From IMG/VR virus record IMGVR_UViG_3300042988_000799, positions 1-26,756 of that record: 26,756 nt of DNA; one strand, 5' to 3'. The position numbers and the translations under genes are program-made. Positions 6,658-13,143 of the stretch are shown here, in pieces (position 1 is the first letter of the stretch; each line of letters opens with the position of its first letter). Below the pieces are notes generated by a model. It did not search any database and was not told where the DNA came from. It was given only the letters and a program-made list of their open reading frames with translations. The DNA comes from a virus.

Positions 6658-7845
6658 ATGGAACTGAACGAGAGAATCACCATCATGAAGGAAGAGCGGA
6701 TGAAGGTCGTGGCCGACCAGCGGGCCATCTACGACTTGTCCGGCGATGCCTTCGACCAGAAGCGCGAGGAGCTCGGCAACCTCGAGAAGAGAGCCGATCA
6801 GCTCGCGAAGGACATCATGGGCGCTGAGAAGCTGCTCGAGACCACGCGCTCCATGGGCGAGAAGCCCGTCTCCGCGCAGCCCGAGAGCCGCGACGATGCC
6901 CAGATGAAGGCCTTCGGGCGCTTCATCCGTTCCCAGGACGCCGGCCCCGAATACCGCGCGTTCACCCAGGCTGCCCCGACCCAGGCCGGCTACCTCGTGG
7001 CCCCGATGAAGTTCGTGAACGAGCTGATCAAGGACGTCGACGATGATGTCTATATGCGTCGACTCTCCAAGAACATGGCCCCCGGCGGCATCGGCCCGTT
7101 CCAGTCCCTCGGCTTCCCGAAGCGCACCACGGCCGCCTCCGACGCGGACTGGAAGACGGAGACCGCGATCCTGTCTGAAGAGTCCACGCTGGCCTTCGGT
7201 CGCCGCGAGTTCAAGGCGAACCGCCTCGGCAAGTTCGCCCTGGTCTCCAAGCTGCTCCTCTCCACCTCCAATGCGGAGTCGATCATCAAGGGCGAGATCT
7301 CCTACAAGCTCGGCGTGACGCAGGAGAAGGCGTACCTCACCGGCGACGGCGTGGGCAAGCCCCTCGGCATCTTCACGGCGTCCGTGGACGGCATCTCCAC
7401 CTCGCGCGACACCGCCGGTTCCAACTCCGCGACCGCGATCGCCGCCGACACCATCCTCGATGTGGTCTACGGCCTCAAGTCGCAGTACCTCCCCGGCTCC
7501 GGCTGGATGGCCCACCGCGACTTCTACAAGGCCGTCGCGAAGCTGAAGACCGGCGAGGGCCAGTACCTCTGGCAGCCCTCGACGATCGCCGGCCAGCCCG
7601 ACACGCTCAAGGGCTTCCCGATCTACATGAGCGAGTACGCGCCGAACACCTTCACGACCGGCCTGTACGTCGCGGTGTTCGGGAACTTCGGGCGCGGCTA
7701 CGGCTACGCCGACTCGCTGCAGCTCGAGATCCAGCCGCTCTGGGAGCTCTACGCTCTCTATTCGGAGCAGGGCTACGCCTGGACCTACTACGGCGACGGC
7801 GCTCCGATCCTCGAAGAGGCTTTCGTCCGGGTCAAGATGGGCTAG
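6658..7845 (+). CDS. Major capsid protein (HK97 fold) with delta domain
   Basis: This is the main shell protein of the icosahedral head. The first 90 or so residues are charged and helical (MELNERITIMKEERMKVV, then ELGNLEKRADQLAKDI). This is the coiled-coil delta domain that acts as internal scaffold and is removed by the protease encoded just upstream. The mature part begins near residues 95-105 and shows family features: APTQAGYLVAP, then a strand-rich region, the AYLTGDGVGKPLGIF block and the C-terminal WTYYGDGAPILEEAFVRVK. The length of 395 aa is normal. It has a strong AAGGAGG site. Codon use is strongly biased to C/G third bases, as expected for the most highly expressed gene. Confidence 0.97.
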   Translation: MELNERITIMKEERMKVVADQRAIYDLSGDAFDQKREELGNLEKRADQLAKDIMGAEKLLETTRSMGEKPVSAQPESRDDAQMKAFGRFIRSQDAGPEYRAFTQAAPTQAGYLVAPMKFVNELIKDVDDDVYMRRLSKNMAPGGIGPFQSLGFPKRTTAASDADWKTETAILSEESTLAFGRREFKANRLGKFALVSKLLLSTSNAESIIKGEISYKLGVTQEKAYLTGDGVGKPLGIFTASVDGISTSRDTAGSNSATAIAADTILDVVYGLKSQYLPGSGWMAHRDFYKAVAKLKTGEGQYLWQPSTIAGQPDTLKGFPIYMSEYAPNTFTTGLYVAVFGNFGRGYGYADSLQLEIQPLWELYALYSEQGYAWTYYGDGAPILEEAFVRVKMG

Positions 7846-7876
7846 TAGCCCGTCTGCCCATGAATGATCGGTGACG

Positions 7877-7913
7877 GCGGGGGCCGGATGCTTCGGAAAG
7901 GACCGGCCCCCGC
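7877..7913 (+). terminator. GC hairpin after the major capsid gene
   Basis: Perfect 11-bp inverted repeat: GCGGGGGCCGG (7877-7887) and CCGGCCCCCGC (7903-7913), with a 15-nt loop. No T-run follows, so it is probably not a full intrinsic terminator. A hairpin here could stabilise the capsid mRNA 3' end or reduce transcription into the downstream genes. The inverted repeat is certain. The function is inference. Confidence 0.5.
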
Positions 7914-7939
7914 AAACCCCCGGAAAAGGAGGAATCGAC

Positions 7940-8371
7940 ATGGAACCCATCCTCAAGAACACCAAGGTCATGAAGTTTCTCGGCTACACCGCCGCCGCCA
8001 CCTCGGATCCGGCGACCACCGAGATCGACTGCCTCGGCTACACCTCTGCGTTCGTCTTCCTGTCCATCGGGACGGTGACGGACACCGCCGACCTCACCGT
8101 CACGGTGAAGGGCAGCAACACCGTCAGTGGCGCGTCCGCTGGCACGGCCCTGTCCGGCGCGTCCATCGTGCGCACCGGCATGACGAACACCGCACACTCG
8201 AACACCGCCCTCGCGATCGACATCGCGACGCTCGGCTACCGCTACATCTACGTTTTCGTGGATCGCGGCACGGCAAACACGGTGATCGAGAGCGGCCATG
8301 TCTTCCTGTACAACGGGAAGGCCGCGCCGGCCGCCCTGTCCGCCATCAAGTCCGATGCCGTGATGGCGTAG
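7940..8371 (+). CDS. Beta-rich virion protein, possible capsid decoration (143 aa)
   Basis: The start is ATG 7940 behind AAAAGGAGG. The protein is small, rich in Thr, Ala, Ser and Gly, and has alternating hydrophobic residues throughout. It has strand-like runs such as DLTVTVKGSN and GYRYIYVFVDRG and ends AALSAIKSDAVMA. Its position directly after the capsid gene and its beta-sandwich-like composition suggest a head decoration or stabilising protein. I do not recognise a specific family. It is separated from the capsid gene by a GC hairpin, and the next gene follows 24 nt later. An alternative is a capsid fibre or connector accessory protein. Confidence 0.7.
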   Translation: MEPILKNTKVMKFLGYTAAATSDPATTEIDCLGYTSAFVFLSIGTVTDTADLTVTVKGSNTVSGASAGTALSGASIVRTGMTNTAHSNTALAIDIATLGYRYIYVFVDRGTANTVIESGHVFLYNGKAAPAALSAIKSDAVMA

Positions 8372-8395
8372 GACAGAGGGTAGGAGGAAATCGTC

Positions 8396-8857
8396 ATGGC
8401 AGGATATCCGAAGACCGGTCCGGTCACCAGCCCGAGCGCTCTCGGTCTCGATGACCGCAAGATCCCCAGCACCTTCACCGTCTCGGCGATGCTGCCCGGC
8501 GCGACGCCGGCCACCGCCGCGAACTTCAACGCCTTCTGGATCGCCCCGTTCGCTTGCCGTGTGGTCTCCATCAAGGAATCGCACGGAACGGCCGGCAGCG
8601 ATGGTGGAGCAGTGAGCCTGGAGGTCTACAAGGCCGCCGACGGGACCGCCGTCGGGTCAGGCACGAACCTCCAGAGCGCGGTGATCAACCTCAAGGCGAC
8701 GGCAGACACGGTCCAGACACCGGCTCTCACGGCGACCACGGCGGATCTCACGCTCGCCGCCGGAACCAGGCTTGGGCTGAAGCTGACCGGAACCCCGACC
8801 GCCCTCGCCAGCGTCGTCGTGACGGTGGAGCTCGACGCCGGACAGTTCGACCCGTAA
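8396..8857 (+). CDS. Beta-rich virion protein (153 aa)
   Basis: The gene follows the previous one by 24 nt with its own AGGAGG site. The protein begins MAGYPKTGPVTSPSALGLDD and is Ala/Thr/Val-rich. It contains FWIAPFACRVVSIKESHGTAG, then a run of strands ending in a VVVTVEL segment. It reads as a single beta-sandwich, probably exposed on the virion. I recall similar small proteins between capsid and connector genes in gut phages but cannot name the family. A role as a head decoration protein is likely by position. It is followed by a hairpin (8874-8897) before the next gene. Confidence 0.68.
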   Translation: MAGYPKTGPVTSPSALGLDDRKIPSTFTVSAMLPGATPATAANFNAFWIAPFACRVVSIKESHGTAGSDGGAVSLEVYKAADGTAVGSGTNLQSAVINLKATADTVQTPALTATTADLTLAAGTRLGLKLTGTPTALASVVVTVELDAGQFDP

Positions 8858-8873
8858 CCAGCACCCATGCGGC

Positions 8874-8897
8874 GGGTGGCGGGTAACACCGCCACCC
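8874..8897 (+). terminator. Intergenic hairpin in the head operon
   Basis: GGGTGGCGG (8874-8882) and CCGCCACCC (8889-8897) form a perfect 9-bp stem with a 6-nt loop. TTGCC follows, with no long T-run. It lies between two structural genes, 16 nt after the upstream stop. It may act as an mRNA processing or stability element, or as a weak terminator. Confidence 0.45.
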
Positions 8898-8924
8898 TTG
8901 CCGTAAAGGCAGGAGGGATCCCCG

Positions 8925-9464
8925 ATGGGTATGCAGATTCTCGAAAAGCAGAGACAGACCAACATCCCGTTCATGCTCACGACCGAGATCACTCGGCCGG
9001 CGAACACGACCATCTACCACACCAACGACCTCATCGCGGCGAATGCCGCCACGACCCTGGTCGAGTGCGCGTTCGGCGCGTGGTACGCGAACCGTGTCGT
9101 GAAGATCAAGACCATGAGGGTCGCATCGAGCAACGGCGCCGCGGCCACGAAGCTGCAGCTCTTCGCGCACTTCTTCAATGTCTCCACCGTGGACAACGGC
9201 GGGTCCGCCGTCGTGAACGACCACGATACCTGGTCCTGCACCTATGCGGCTTTCTCTGCGGCGTTCCAGTGTGCCGTGGAAGCGTTCGGGACCACGCTCG
9301 ACATCAGCACCGTCATCGACTTGTATTCCAGCGCATCGAACATCGACAGATGCTTCCAGCTCGATGCCAACGGCAAGGTCTGGTTCGCGCCGGTGACGAT
9401 CAATACCTACACGCCGGCCTCGGCCGAGAAGCTCCTGTTCATCATCGAAGGGGAGATCCTGTAG
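8925..9464 (+). CDS. Beta-rich structural protein (179 aa)
   Basis: ATG 8925 lies seven bases after AGGAGGG (8911-8917). The protein starts MGMQILEKQRQTNIPFML, then continues as beta-rich sequence with ITRPANTTIYHTNDLI, a strand pair around NRVVKIKTMRVASSN and a C-terminal strand LLFIIEGEIL. It is the third consecutive beta-rich gene between capsid and connector. A virion surface role is probable; no family is recognised. It may be a distant relative of the gene before it, because both have a short N-terminal arm and a 'VV-IK' strand at a similar place, but this is weak. Confidence 0.68.
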   Translation: MGMQILEKQRQTNIPFMLTTEITRPANTTIYHTNDLIAANAATTLVECAFGAWYANRVVKIKTMRVASSNGAAATKLQLFAHFFNVSTVDNGGSAVVNDHDTWSCTYAAFSAAFQCAVEAFGTTLDISTVIDLYSSASNIDRCFQLDANGKVWFAPVTINTYTPASAEKLLFIIEGEIL

Positions 9465-9465
9465 A

Positions 9466-10026
9466 ATGCTCGGCAGCGTGAGAGTCGTTGTCCCGCCCAC
9501 CGTGGAGCCGGTGCTTCCGGAAGAGGTCAAGCTGTTCATCAGACAGTTCGACACGAGCCTGGACTCCGTGCTTGCCATGCTCATCCCGCTCATCCGCGGG
9601 TTGTGCGAGGACTATGTCAACCGTGCCGCCATGCTGCAGACCCTTGAGTACGCGCTCAACGAAGTCCCGACCGACTGGGTGGCGCTTCCTCGACCTCCGT
9701 TCGCCTCCCTGGTCTCCGTCATCTTCTACGATTCGGATGGCAACCCTACGACCATCACGAACTCGAAGTTCGATGTCGTGACGCAGGGCGCGTACACCGC
9801 CATCAAGATGAAGGACGATGAGGAGTGGCCATCCGACGCGGCGCGTAGCGTATCCGCCGTGGTCATCCAGTACAAGGCCGGCTCGAGCGTCGTGACGGAT
9901 ATCCCACAGAGTTTCCGGCTCGGGATCCTCACCGCGATCGTGGCTTGCATCGATGACCCGGGTCATGTGGACTTGAGCGAGTCGGCCATGCGAGTCCTGG
10001 ACTCAATCCGTGAGGTTCCGATATGA
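9466..10026 (+). CDS. Head-tail connector (gp6-like)
   Basis: A head-tail connector that forms a ring beneath the portal. The pattern fits the HK97 gp6 / phiE125 gp8-like connector family: an N-terminal segment (VEPVLPEEVKLFIRQFDTS), a helix pair containing IPLIRGLCEDYVNR, then YALNEVPTDWVALPRPPFASLVSVIFYDSDG. The last of these contains the family's conserved 'L P-PP--SV-SV-Y-D-dG' motif. C-terminal helices follow. The length is 186 aa. The start, two bases after the previous stop, has GGGGAG upstream. The end overlaps the next gene by four bases. Confidence 0.87.
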   Translation: MLGSVRVVVPPTVEPVLPEEVKLFIRQFDTSLDSVLAMLIPLIRGLCEDYVNRAAMLQTLEYALNEVPTDWVALPRPPFASLVSVIFYDSDGNPTTITNSKFDVVTQGAYTAIKMKDDEEWPSDAARSVSAVVIQYKAGSSVVTDIPQSFRLGILTAIVACIDDPGHVDLSESAMRVLDSIREVPI

Positions 10027-10379
10027 AGAAGTCGCCTACACTCGCCATCGGCGCGATGAGGAACCTCATCGTCATCGAGACTCCGACGGAAACGCAGGCC
10101 AACGACGGATCCTACGGAGCATCTCCGTGGGTCACCTTCGGTCGGGCGATGGCTTCCGTCAAGCCGGTATCCGCGACCGAGTACGTCATGGCGCAGCAGA
10201 TCGCCGCAGAGCAGACGCACATCGTCGCCATGCGGTACATGAGAGGCATCACGAGCGACATGAGGATCAAGTACTCGCCGGACGGGACCGTCCGGTATCT
10301 GTACATCGTCACGCCCCCGAGAGACCTTGACGAGCGGCATCTATTCATCGAGATGAGATGCCGGGAGAGGGAAGCCTAG
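10023..10379 (+). CDS. Head closure / head-tail adaptor (SPP1 gp16-like)
   Basis: A stopper that keeps DNA in the head and joins it to the tail. It is a 118-aa beta-barrel type sequence with the usual layout of the phage head-tail adaptor family: IGAMRNLIVIETPTE, then GSYGASPWVTFGRAMASVKPV and a C-terminal half with MRIKYSPDGTVRYLYIVTPP. In the family this corresponds to the 'V--R----i--t-R--y-g--y-I' pattern. The start overlaps the connector stop (ATGA), so the two are coupled. The order connector then closure protein supports the call. Confidence 0.85.
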   Translation: MKKSPTLAIGAMRNLIVIETPTETQANDGSYGASPWVTFGRAMASVKPVSATEYVMAQQIAAEQTHIVAMRYMRGITSDMRIKYSPDGTVRYLYIVTPPRDLDERHLFIEMRCREREA

Positions 10380-10381
10380 CC

Positions 10382-10819
10382 ATGCTTGACTTCATGGAGA
10401 GCCTCCGAGCCTTGCTGAAGAGCGATGCGACCGTCTACGCAGCCGTAGGCGAGCGCATCTACCCCGATCAGGCGAAGAAAGGGGCGGCGTTTCCTTTCAT
10501 CGTCTACGAGTTGGACTCCGAGACCGAGCTGGCATCGTTCGAGACCCCGAGCAACACCCTTCGGACTGCGGCCGTGACCATTTCCTGCTACTACGAGGAA
10601 TCCCCCACGGGCGCCGGTGGACGCAGGACCGCAGCACGAACCCTAGCCAATGCCGTCGCGGCCAAGCTGCGGAACTACTCTGGAACCATCTCCGGCGGCG
10701 TGACGGTATCCGGTACGGACTCCATCGAACTCAGAACTGGGTTCCCCCAGGATGAGAGTGGAGACTACAGGATGGTGTCGATGAGCGTCGGATGCAACAT
10801 ATGGTACTATCTATCGTAG
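10382..10819 (+). CDS. Tail completion/terminator-type protein (gp17-like)
   Basis: The product starts MLDFMESLRALLKSDATVYAA and continues VGERIYPDQAKKGAAFPFIVYELDS, which is the pattern of the small alpha/beta tail-terminator family (DUF3168-like). Those proteins cap the tail tube and mediate joining to the head. In the family, 'R-yp---p----yP-ivy' is followed by a TAAVTISCYY-like strand and an amphipathic helix, both visible here. I choose ATG 10382 with GGGAGAGGGAAG upstream (145 aa). An in-frame ATG at 10358 would extend into the previous gene. Confidence 0.72.
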   Translation: MLDFMESLRALLKSDATVYAAVGERIYPDQAKKGAAFPFIVYELDSETELASFETPSNTLRTAAVTISCYYEESPTGAGGRRTAARTLANAVAAKLRNYSGTISGGVTVSGTDSIELRTGFPQDESGDYRMVSMSVGCNIWYYLS

Positions 10820-10835
10820 AGAGGAGGACTGAATC

Positions 10836-11573
10836 ATGCCTACATTCAGCCACGGCTCCAAGGCCAAGATCTACGCGAACGGATATGATCTGACGGCGTT
10901 CTTCAACTCGGCAAGCGTGGATGCAAACCGCGACACCGCCGAGGTGAGCGTGTTCGGGAACGCATTCAAGGACTTCCTCGTCGGGCAGTACGGTGCGACG
11001 TTCAGCGCGGACGGATTCTATTCCGGCAGCGCGACCGATGCCCAGATGCTGATGGACCTCGCGTTGCGGAATGGCACTCCGGTCATCTGGTCCTACCTCC
11101 CCGAAGGCGAGGCCGCTCAGACGCTCGGATTCGGGTTCAGCTCGTACCAGAACAAGCACACGATCACCTCGAGCATCACCGAGGCGAACCGGATCTCGCT
11201 CGGCAGCCAGGCTACCGGACCGATCGTCGGCGGCATCTCCCTCGGGCCGCTCACGCAGCTCACGAACGCAGTGCCTGGAACGACAGGGGTAGACCTCGGC
11301 GCAGGGTTCACGGCCTACACGAAAGTCCGTGCCGTGGTCCATGTCACCCAGATCGGGGGCGGCGACTCGAGCGTCGCGCTCATCGTGCAGGGCGCGGACT
11401 CTGCCGACTTCGTGACCGCCCCGACCACCTTCATCACGCTCGCAACCGCGACCGCGATCGGTGCGCAGATCAGCGCCGAGGCGACCATCACGGGCAAGAG
11501 ATACCTCAGAATTCTCGGGACGCTGACCGCCGGTGAGACCTGCACGGTGCAGGGCATTCTCTACAAGGCCTAA
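10836..11573 (+). CDS. Tail tube protein with extra C-terminal domain
   Basis: A major tail tube-type protein of 245 aa. The N-terminal 130 residues share a clear block with the next gene: NRDTAEVS-FGNA-KD-LVGQYG in both. This marks them as paralogs. From about residue 140 it carries an additional beta-rich domain (VDLGAGFTAYTKVRAVV to GILYKA) that the paralog lacks. Such a domain could decorate the outside of the tube, as the extra C-terminal domain does in the longer tube form of phage SPP1. Strong AGAGGAGG site; an extended -10-like TGGTACTAT lies at 10802-10810. It may be the main tube protein or a minor long form. Confidence 0.83.
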   Translation: MPTFSHGSKAKIYANGYDLTAFFNSASVDANRDTAEVSVFGNAFKDFLVGQYGATFSADGFYSGSATDAQMLMDLALRNGTPVIWSYLPEGEAAQTLGFGFSSYQNKHTITSSITEANRISLGSQATGPIVGGISLGPLTQLTNAVPGTTGVDLGAGFTAYTKVRAVVHVTQIGGGDSSVALIVQGADSADFVTAPTTFITLATATAIGAQISAEATITGKRYLRILGTLTAGETCTVQGILYKA

Positions 11574-11592
11574 GGGATAGGAGGAAAAGACA

Positions 11593-11997
11593 ATGGCTTT
11601 CACGCATGGTAGAGTGGCAACCCTCAAGATCGATGATGTCGGCGGAACGTTGCGTGATTACACGACCTACGCCTACAACATCTCGCTCGACCTCAACCGC
11701 GACACCGCCGAGGTGAGTGCGTTCGGAAACGCCCACAAGGACTACCTGGTCGGGCAGTACGGCGGAACGCTCACCTTCGACATCCACTACGACCCGACCT
11801 TCGTCGGGTATCTGTTCGCGCTTCTGATCAGCACGGCTGCCGGTGCGCTGACGGACATCGAGTACTCGGTCCAGGGCGATGCCGTCAAGTACGGTTGCAA
11901 GGGGTTTGTCACCTCTGTAAGCCCGAAGTCCTCGCTCTCGGACGCGAACGCATTCTCCGTTTCCATGCAGATCTCCGGCGCAGTCACCCTTGCCTAA
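11593..11997 (+). CDS. Tail tube protein (short paralog)
   Basis: A 134-aa tail tube protein. Residues 30-60 (LDLNRDTAEVSAFGNAHKDY and the following LVGQYGG) match the upstream gene almost exactly. The remainder, with DIEYSVQGDAVKYGCKGFVTSV and SSLSDANAFSVSMQISGAV, has the strand pattern of small siphophage tube proteins, where each subunit adds strands to the inner barrel. It lacks the extra C-terminal domain. A 22-nt stretch starting aaccgcgacaccgccgag is identical in both genes, consistent with a gene duplication. It has an AGGAAAAG site and precedes the chaperone gene, the normal place for the major tail protein. Confidence 0.83.
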   Translation: MAFTHGRVATLKIDDVGGTLRDYTTYAYNISLDLNRDTAEVSAFGNAHKDYLVGQYGGTLTFDIHYDPTFVGYLFALLISTAAGALTDIEYSVQGDAVKYGCKGFVTSVSPKSSLSDANAFSVSMQISGAVTLA

Positions 11998-12021
11998 GGG
12001 GACAGAAAGGCAGGAACAACC

Positions 12022-12402
12022 ATGGCTCCTATCAGCATCTTCGGAGACCGGTCCCAACTCTTCCCGATCGATGTCGAACTGGCGGATGGGACGAAGACCA
12101 CCGTCTACACGCGCAAGTTGACCGCAGGTGACCGCGACCGGTTCACCTCGGCCATGCTGGGAGAGGATCCGAGCTCCACGAAGTTCGGGCGCATCTTCTG
12201 CAAGGTCATCCAGACCTGCCTACGCGACAAGGATGGGAACCGGCACTTCGACGACTCGGAGGAGACCTTCCAGCAGCTCTACGAGGAGACGGACGTCGAC
12301 CTCACGGAGAAGCTGGCAGAGGCGGTCCTCAAGCTCAACGGGATGACGAAATACGGTGGGGTCTCGGATGAGGAGCTGAAGAAAGCCGCAAAAAACTCGT
12401 AG
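12022..12402 (+). CDS. Tail assembly chaperone, short form (G-like)
   Basis: A 126-aa protein read without frameshifting. In siphophages the gene between tube and tape measure encodes a chaperone that coats the tape measure protein during tail assembly. It is made as a short form and a rarer frameshifted form. The sequence starts MAPISIFGDRSQLFPIDVEL, carries the charged segment KLTAGDRDRF and ends LKKAAKNS. The slippery heptamer A AAA AAC lies two codons before the stop, in the correct phase. The start has an AGAAAGGCAGG site. Confidence 0.88.
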   Translation: MAPISIFGDRSQLFPIDVELADGTKTTVYTRKLTAGDRDRFTSAMLGEDPSSTKFGRIFCKVIQTCLRDKDGNRHFDDSEETFQQLYEETDVDLTEKLAEAVLKLNGMTKYGGVSDEELKKAAKNS

Positions 12403-12572
12403 ACCGGCCGGACAGGATGTTCCTGTTCTCCCTCGCGGAGAACGTGTTCCATTGTTCGGTCGGCGAACTAGCAGAGCGGTTGACTGTAGAGGAGTACATA
12501 TACTGGCAAGCGTATATGATTCTCAAGGTCGAGGAACTCGAGCATCGAAGCAAACACGGCGGGGCAGGATGA
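12022..12572 (+). CDS. Tail assembly chaperone, -1 frameshift fusion (GT-like)
   Basis: A -1 slip at 12390-12396 joins the first 125 residues to 58 more that end at TGA 12570-12572, giving about 183 aa. The downstream frame reads LVDRPDRMFLFSLAENVFHC then SVGELAERLTVEEYIYWQAY and LKVEELEHRSKHGGAG. This 'S--EL-E-LT--E-I-W-AY' pattern is typical of the T half of lambda-like GT chaperones, so it is a real coding segment. It has no convincing start codon of its own: the first ATG at 12417 lacks a properly spaced binding site. The fusion would bind the tape measure protein and recruit tube subunits. Confidence 0.87.
12390..12428 (+). promoter_or_regulatory. Programmed -1 frameshift site
   Basis: The heptamer A AAA AAC (12390-12396) has the X XXY YYZ form, and its codons AAA and AAC are in the zero frame. 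Thirteen bases downstream a stem of eight pairs (12410-12417 with 12421-12428, one G-T wobble, 3-nt loop) could pause the ribosome. The zero-frame stop TAG is at 12400-12402. All parts of a standard phage tail-gene frameshift signal are present. Confidence 0.87.
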
Positions 12573-12606
12573 TCAGCGTCCTGCCCCGAGGTCCAGAGGG
12601 GGATGA

Positions 12607-13143
12607 ATGGCTCGGAAGTCCGCTAAGTTCACCGTCCGGGTCGATGGGGTTGCCGAGCTGATTCGAGACCTCCACGGATTCCATCGGGATCTGAACTTCG
12701 TGTGCGCAGCGACTTCCCAGCAGTCCATGGCTCCCGCACTGAATGTCGCGAAGAACACGACCATCTTCAATGATGCCGGCCAAGCCCATGGGCGGTGGAA
12801 GCACCCTCCCGGCAACCTCCGCAAGAAGATCGCCATATTCAGCCCTCCTCGGACCCGCAGGAACATGAACGCGAGCTGGACATCCATCGGTGTCCCTCGA
12901 GGGTCTGGGGCCGCCTACTATATCCCGCTCAACCAGGGACACAAGGTCAAGAACGCCAGAAACCCGATCACGGGCGAGACCTACCTATACTCCCGCCGGA
13001 AGAATGCGAAGACCTTCGTCGCGCCCCGTCCGTTCCTCCAGGAGGCATTCCGAAGGGGACGGAGAGGCGCGCCGAACCATTATCGGGCGAACATCACGAA
13101 GCTCGTACAGGCGTATAATTCAAGGATAGGAGGGACTCCGTAA
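12607..13143 (+). CDS. HK97 gp10-like tail/connector protein
   Basis: The product begins MARKSAKFTVRVDGVAELIR and has an early helix (LIRDLHGFHRDL). It then has VAKNTTIFND, a Gly/Ser-rich strand region and the signature KTFVAPRPFLQEAF near the C-terminus. 'fv-pRPFl--A' is the hallmark of the HK97-gp10 family, which takes part in joining or completing tails. The length of 178 aa is above the usual 120-150, and the protein is very basic. Its position after the chaperone and before the tape measure is unusual: this family normally lies between the head closure and tail tube genes. The last base overlaps the tape measure start. Confidence 0.8.
   Translation: MARKSAKFTVRVDGVAELIRDLHGFHRDLNFVCAATSQQSMAPALNVAKNTTIFNDAGQAHGRWKHPPGNLRKKIAIFSPPRTRRNMNASWTSIGVPRGSGAAYYIPLNQGHKVKNARNPITGETYLYSRRKNAKTFVAPRPFLQEAFRRGRRGAPNHYRANITKLVQAYNSRIGGTP

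Noticed and set aside
5962-7971. Long open frame on the minus strand (669 codons)
   Set aside because: It is antisense to the protease and capsid genes and has the composition expected from their C/G third-base bias.
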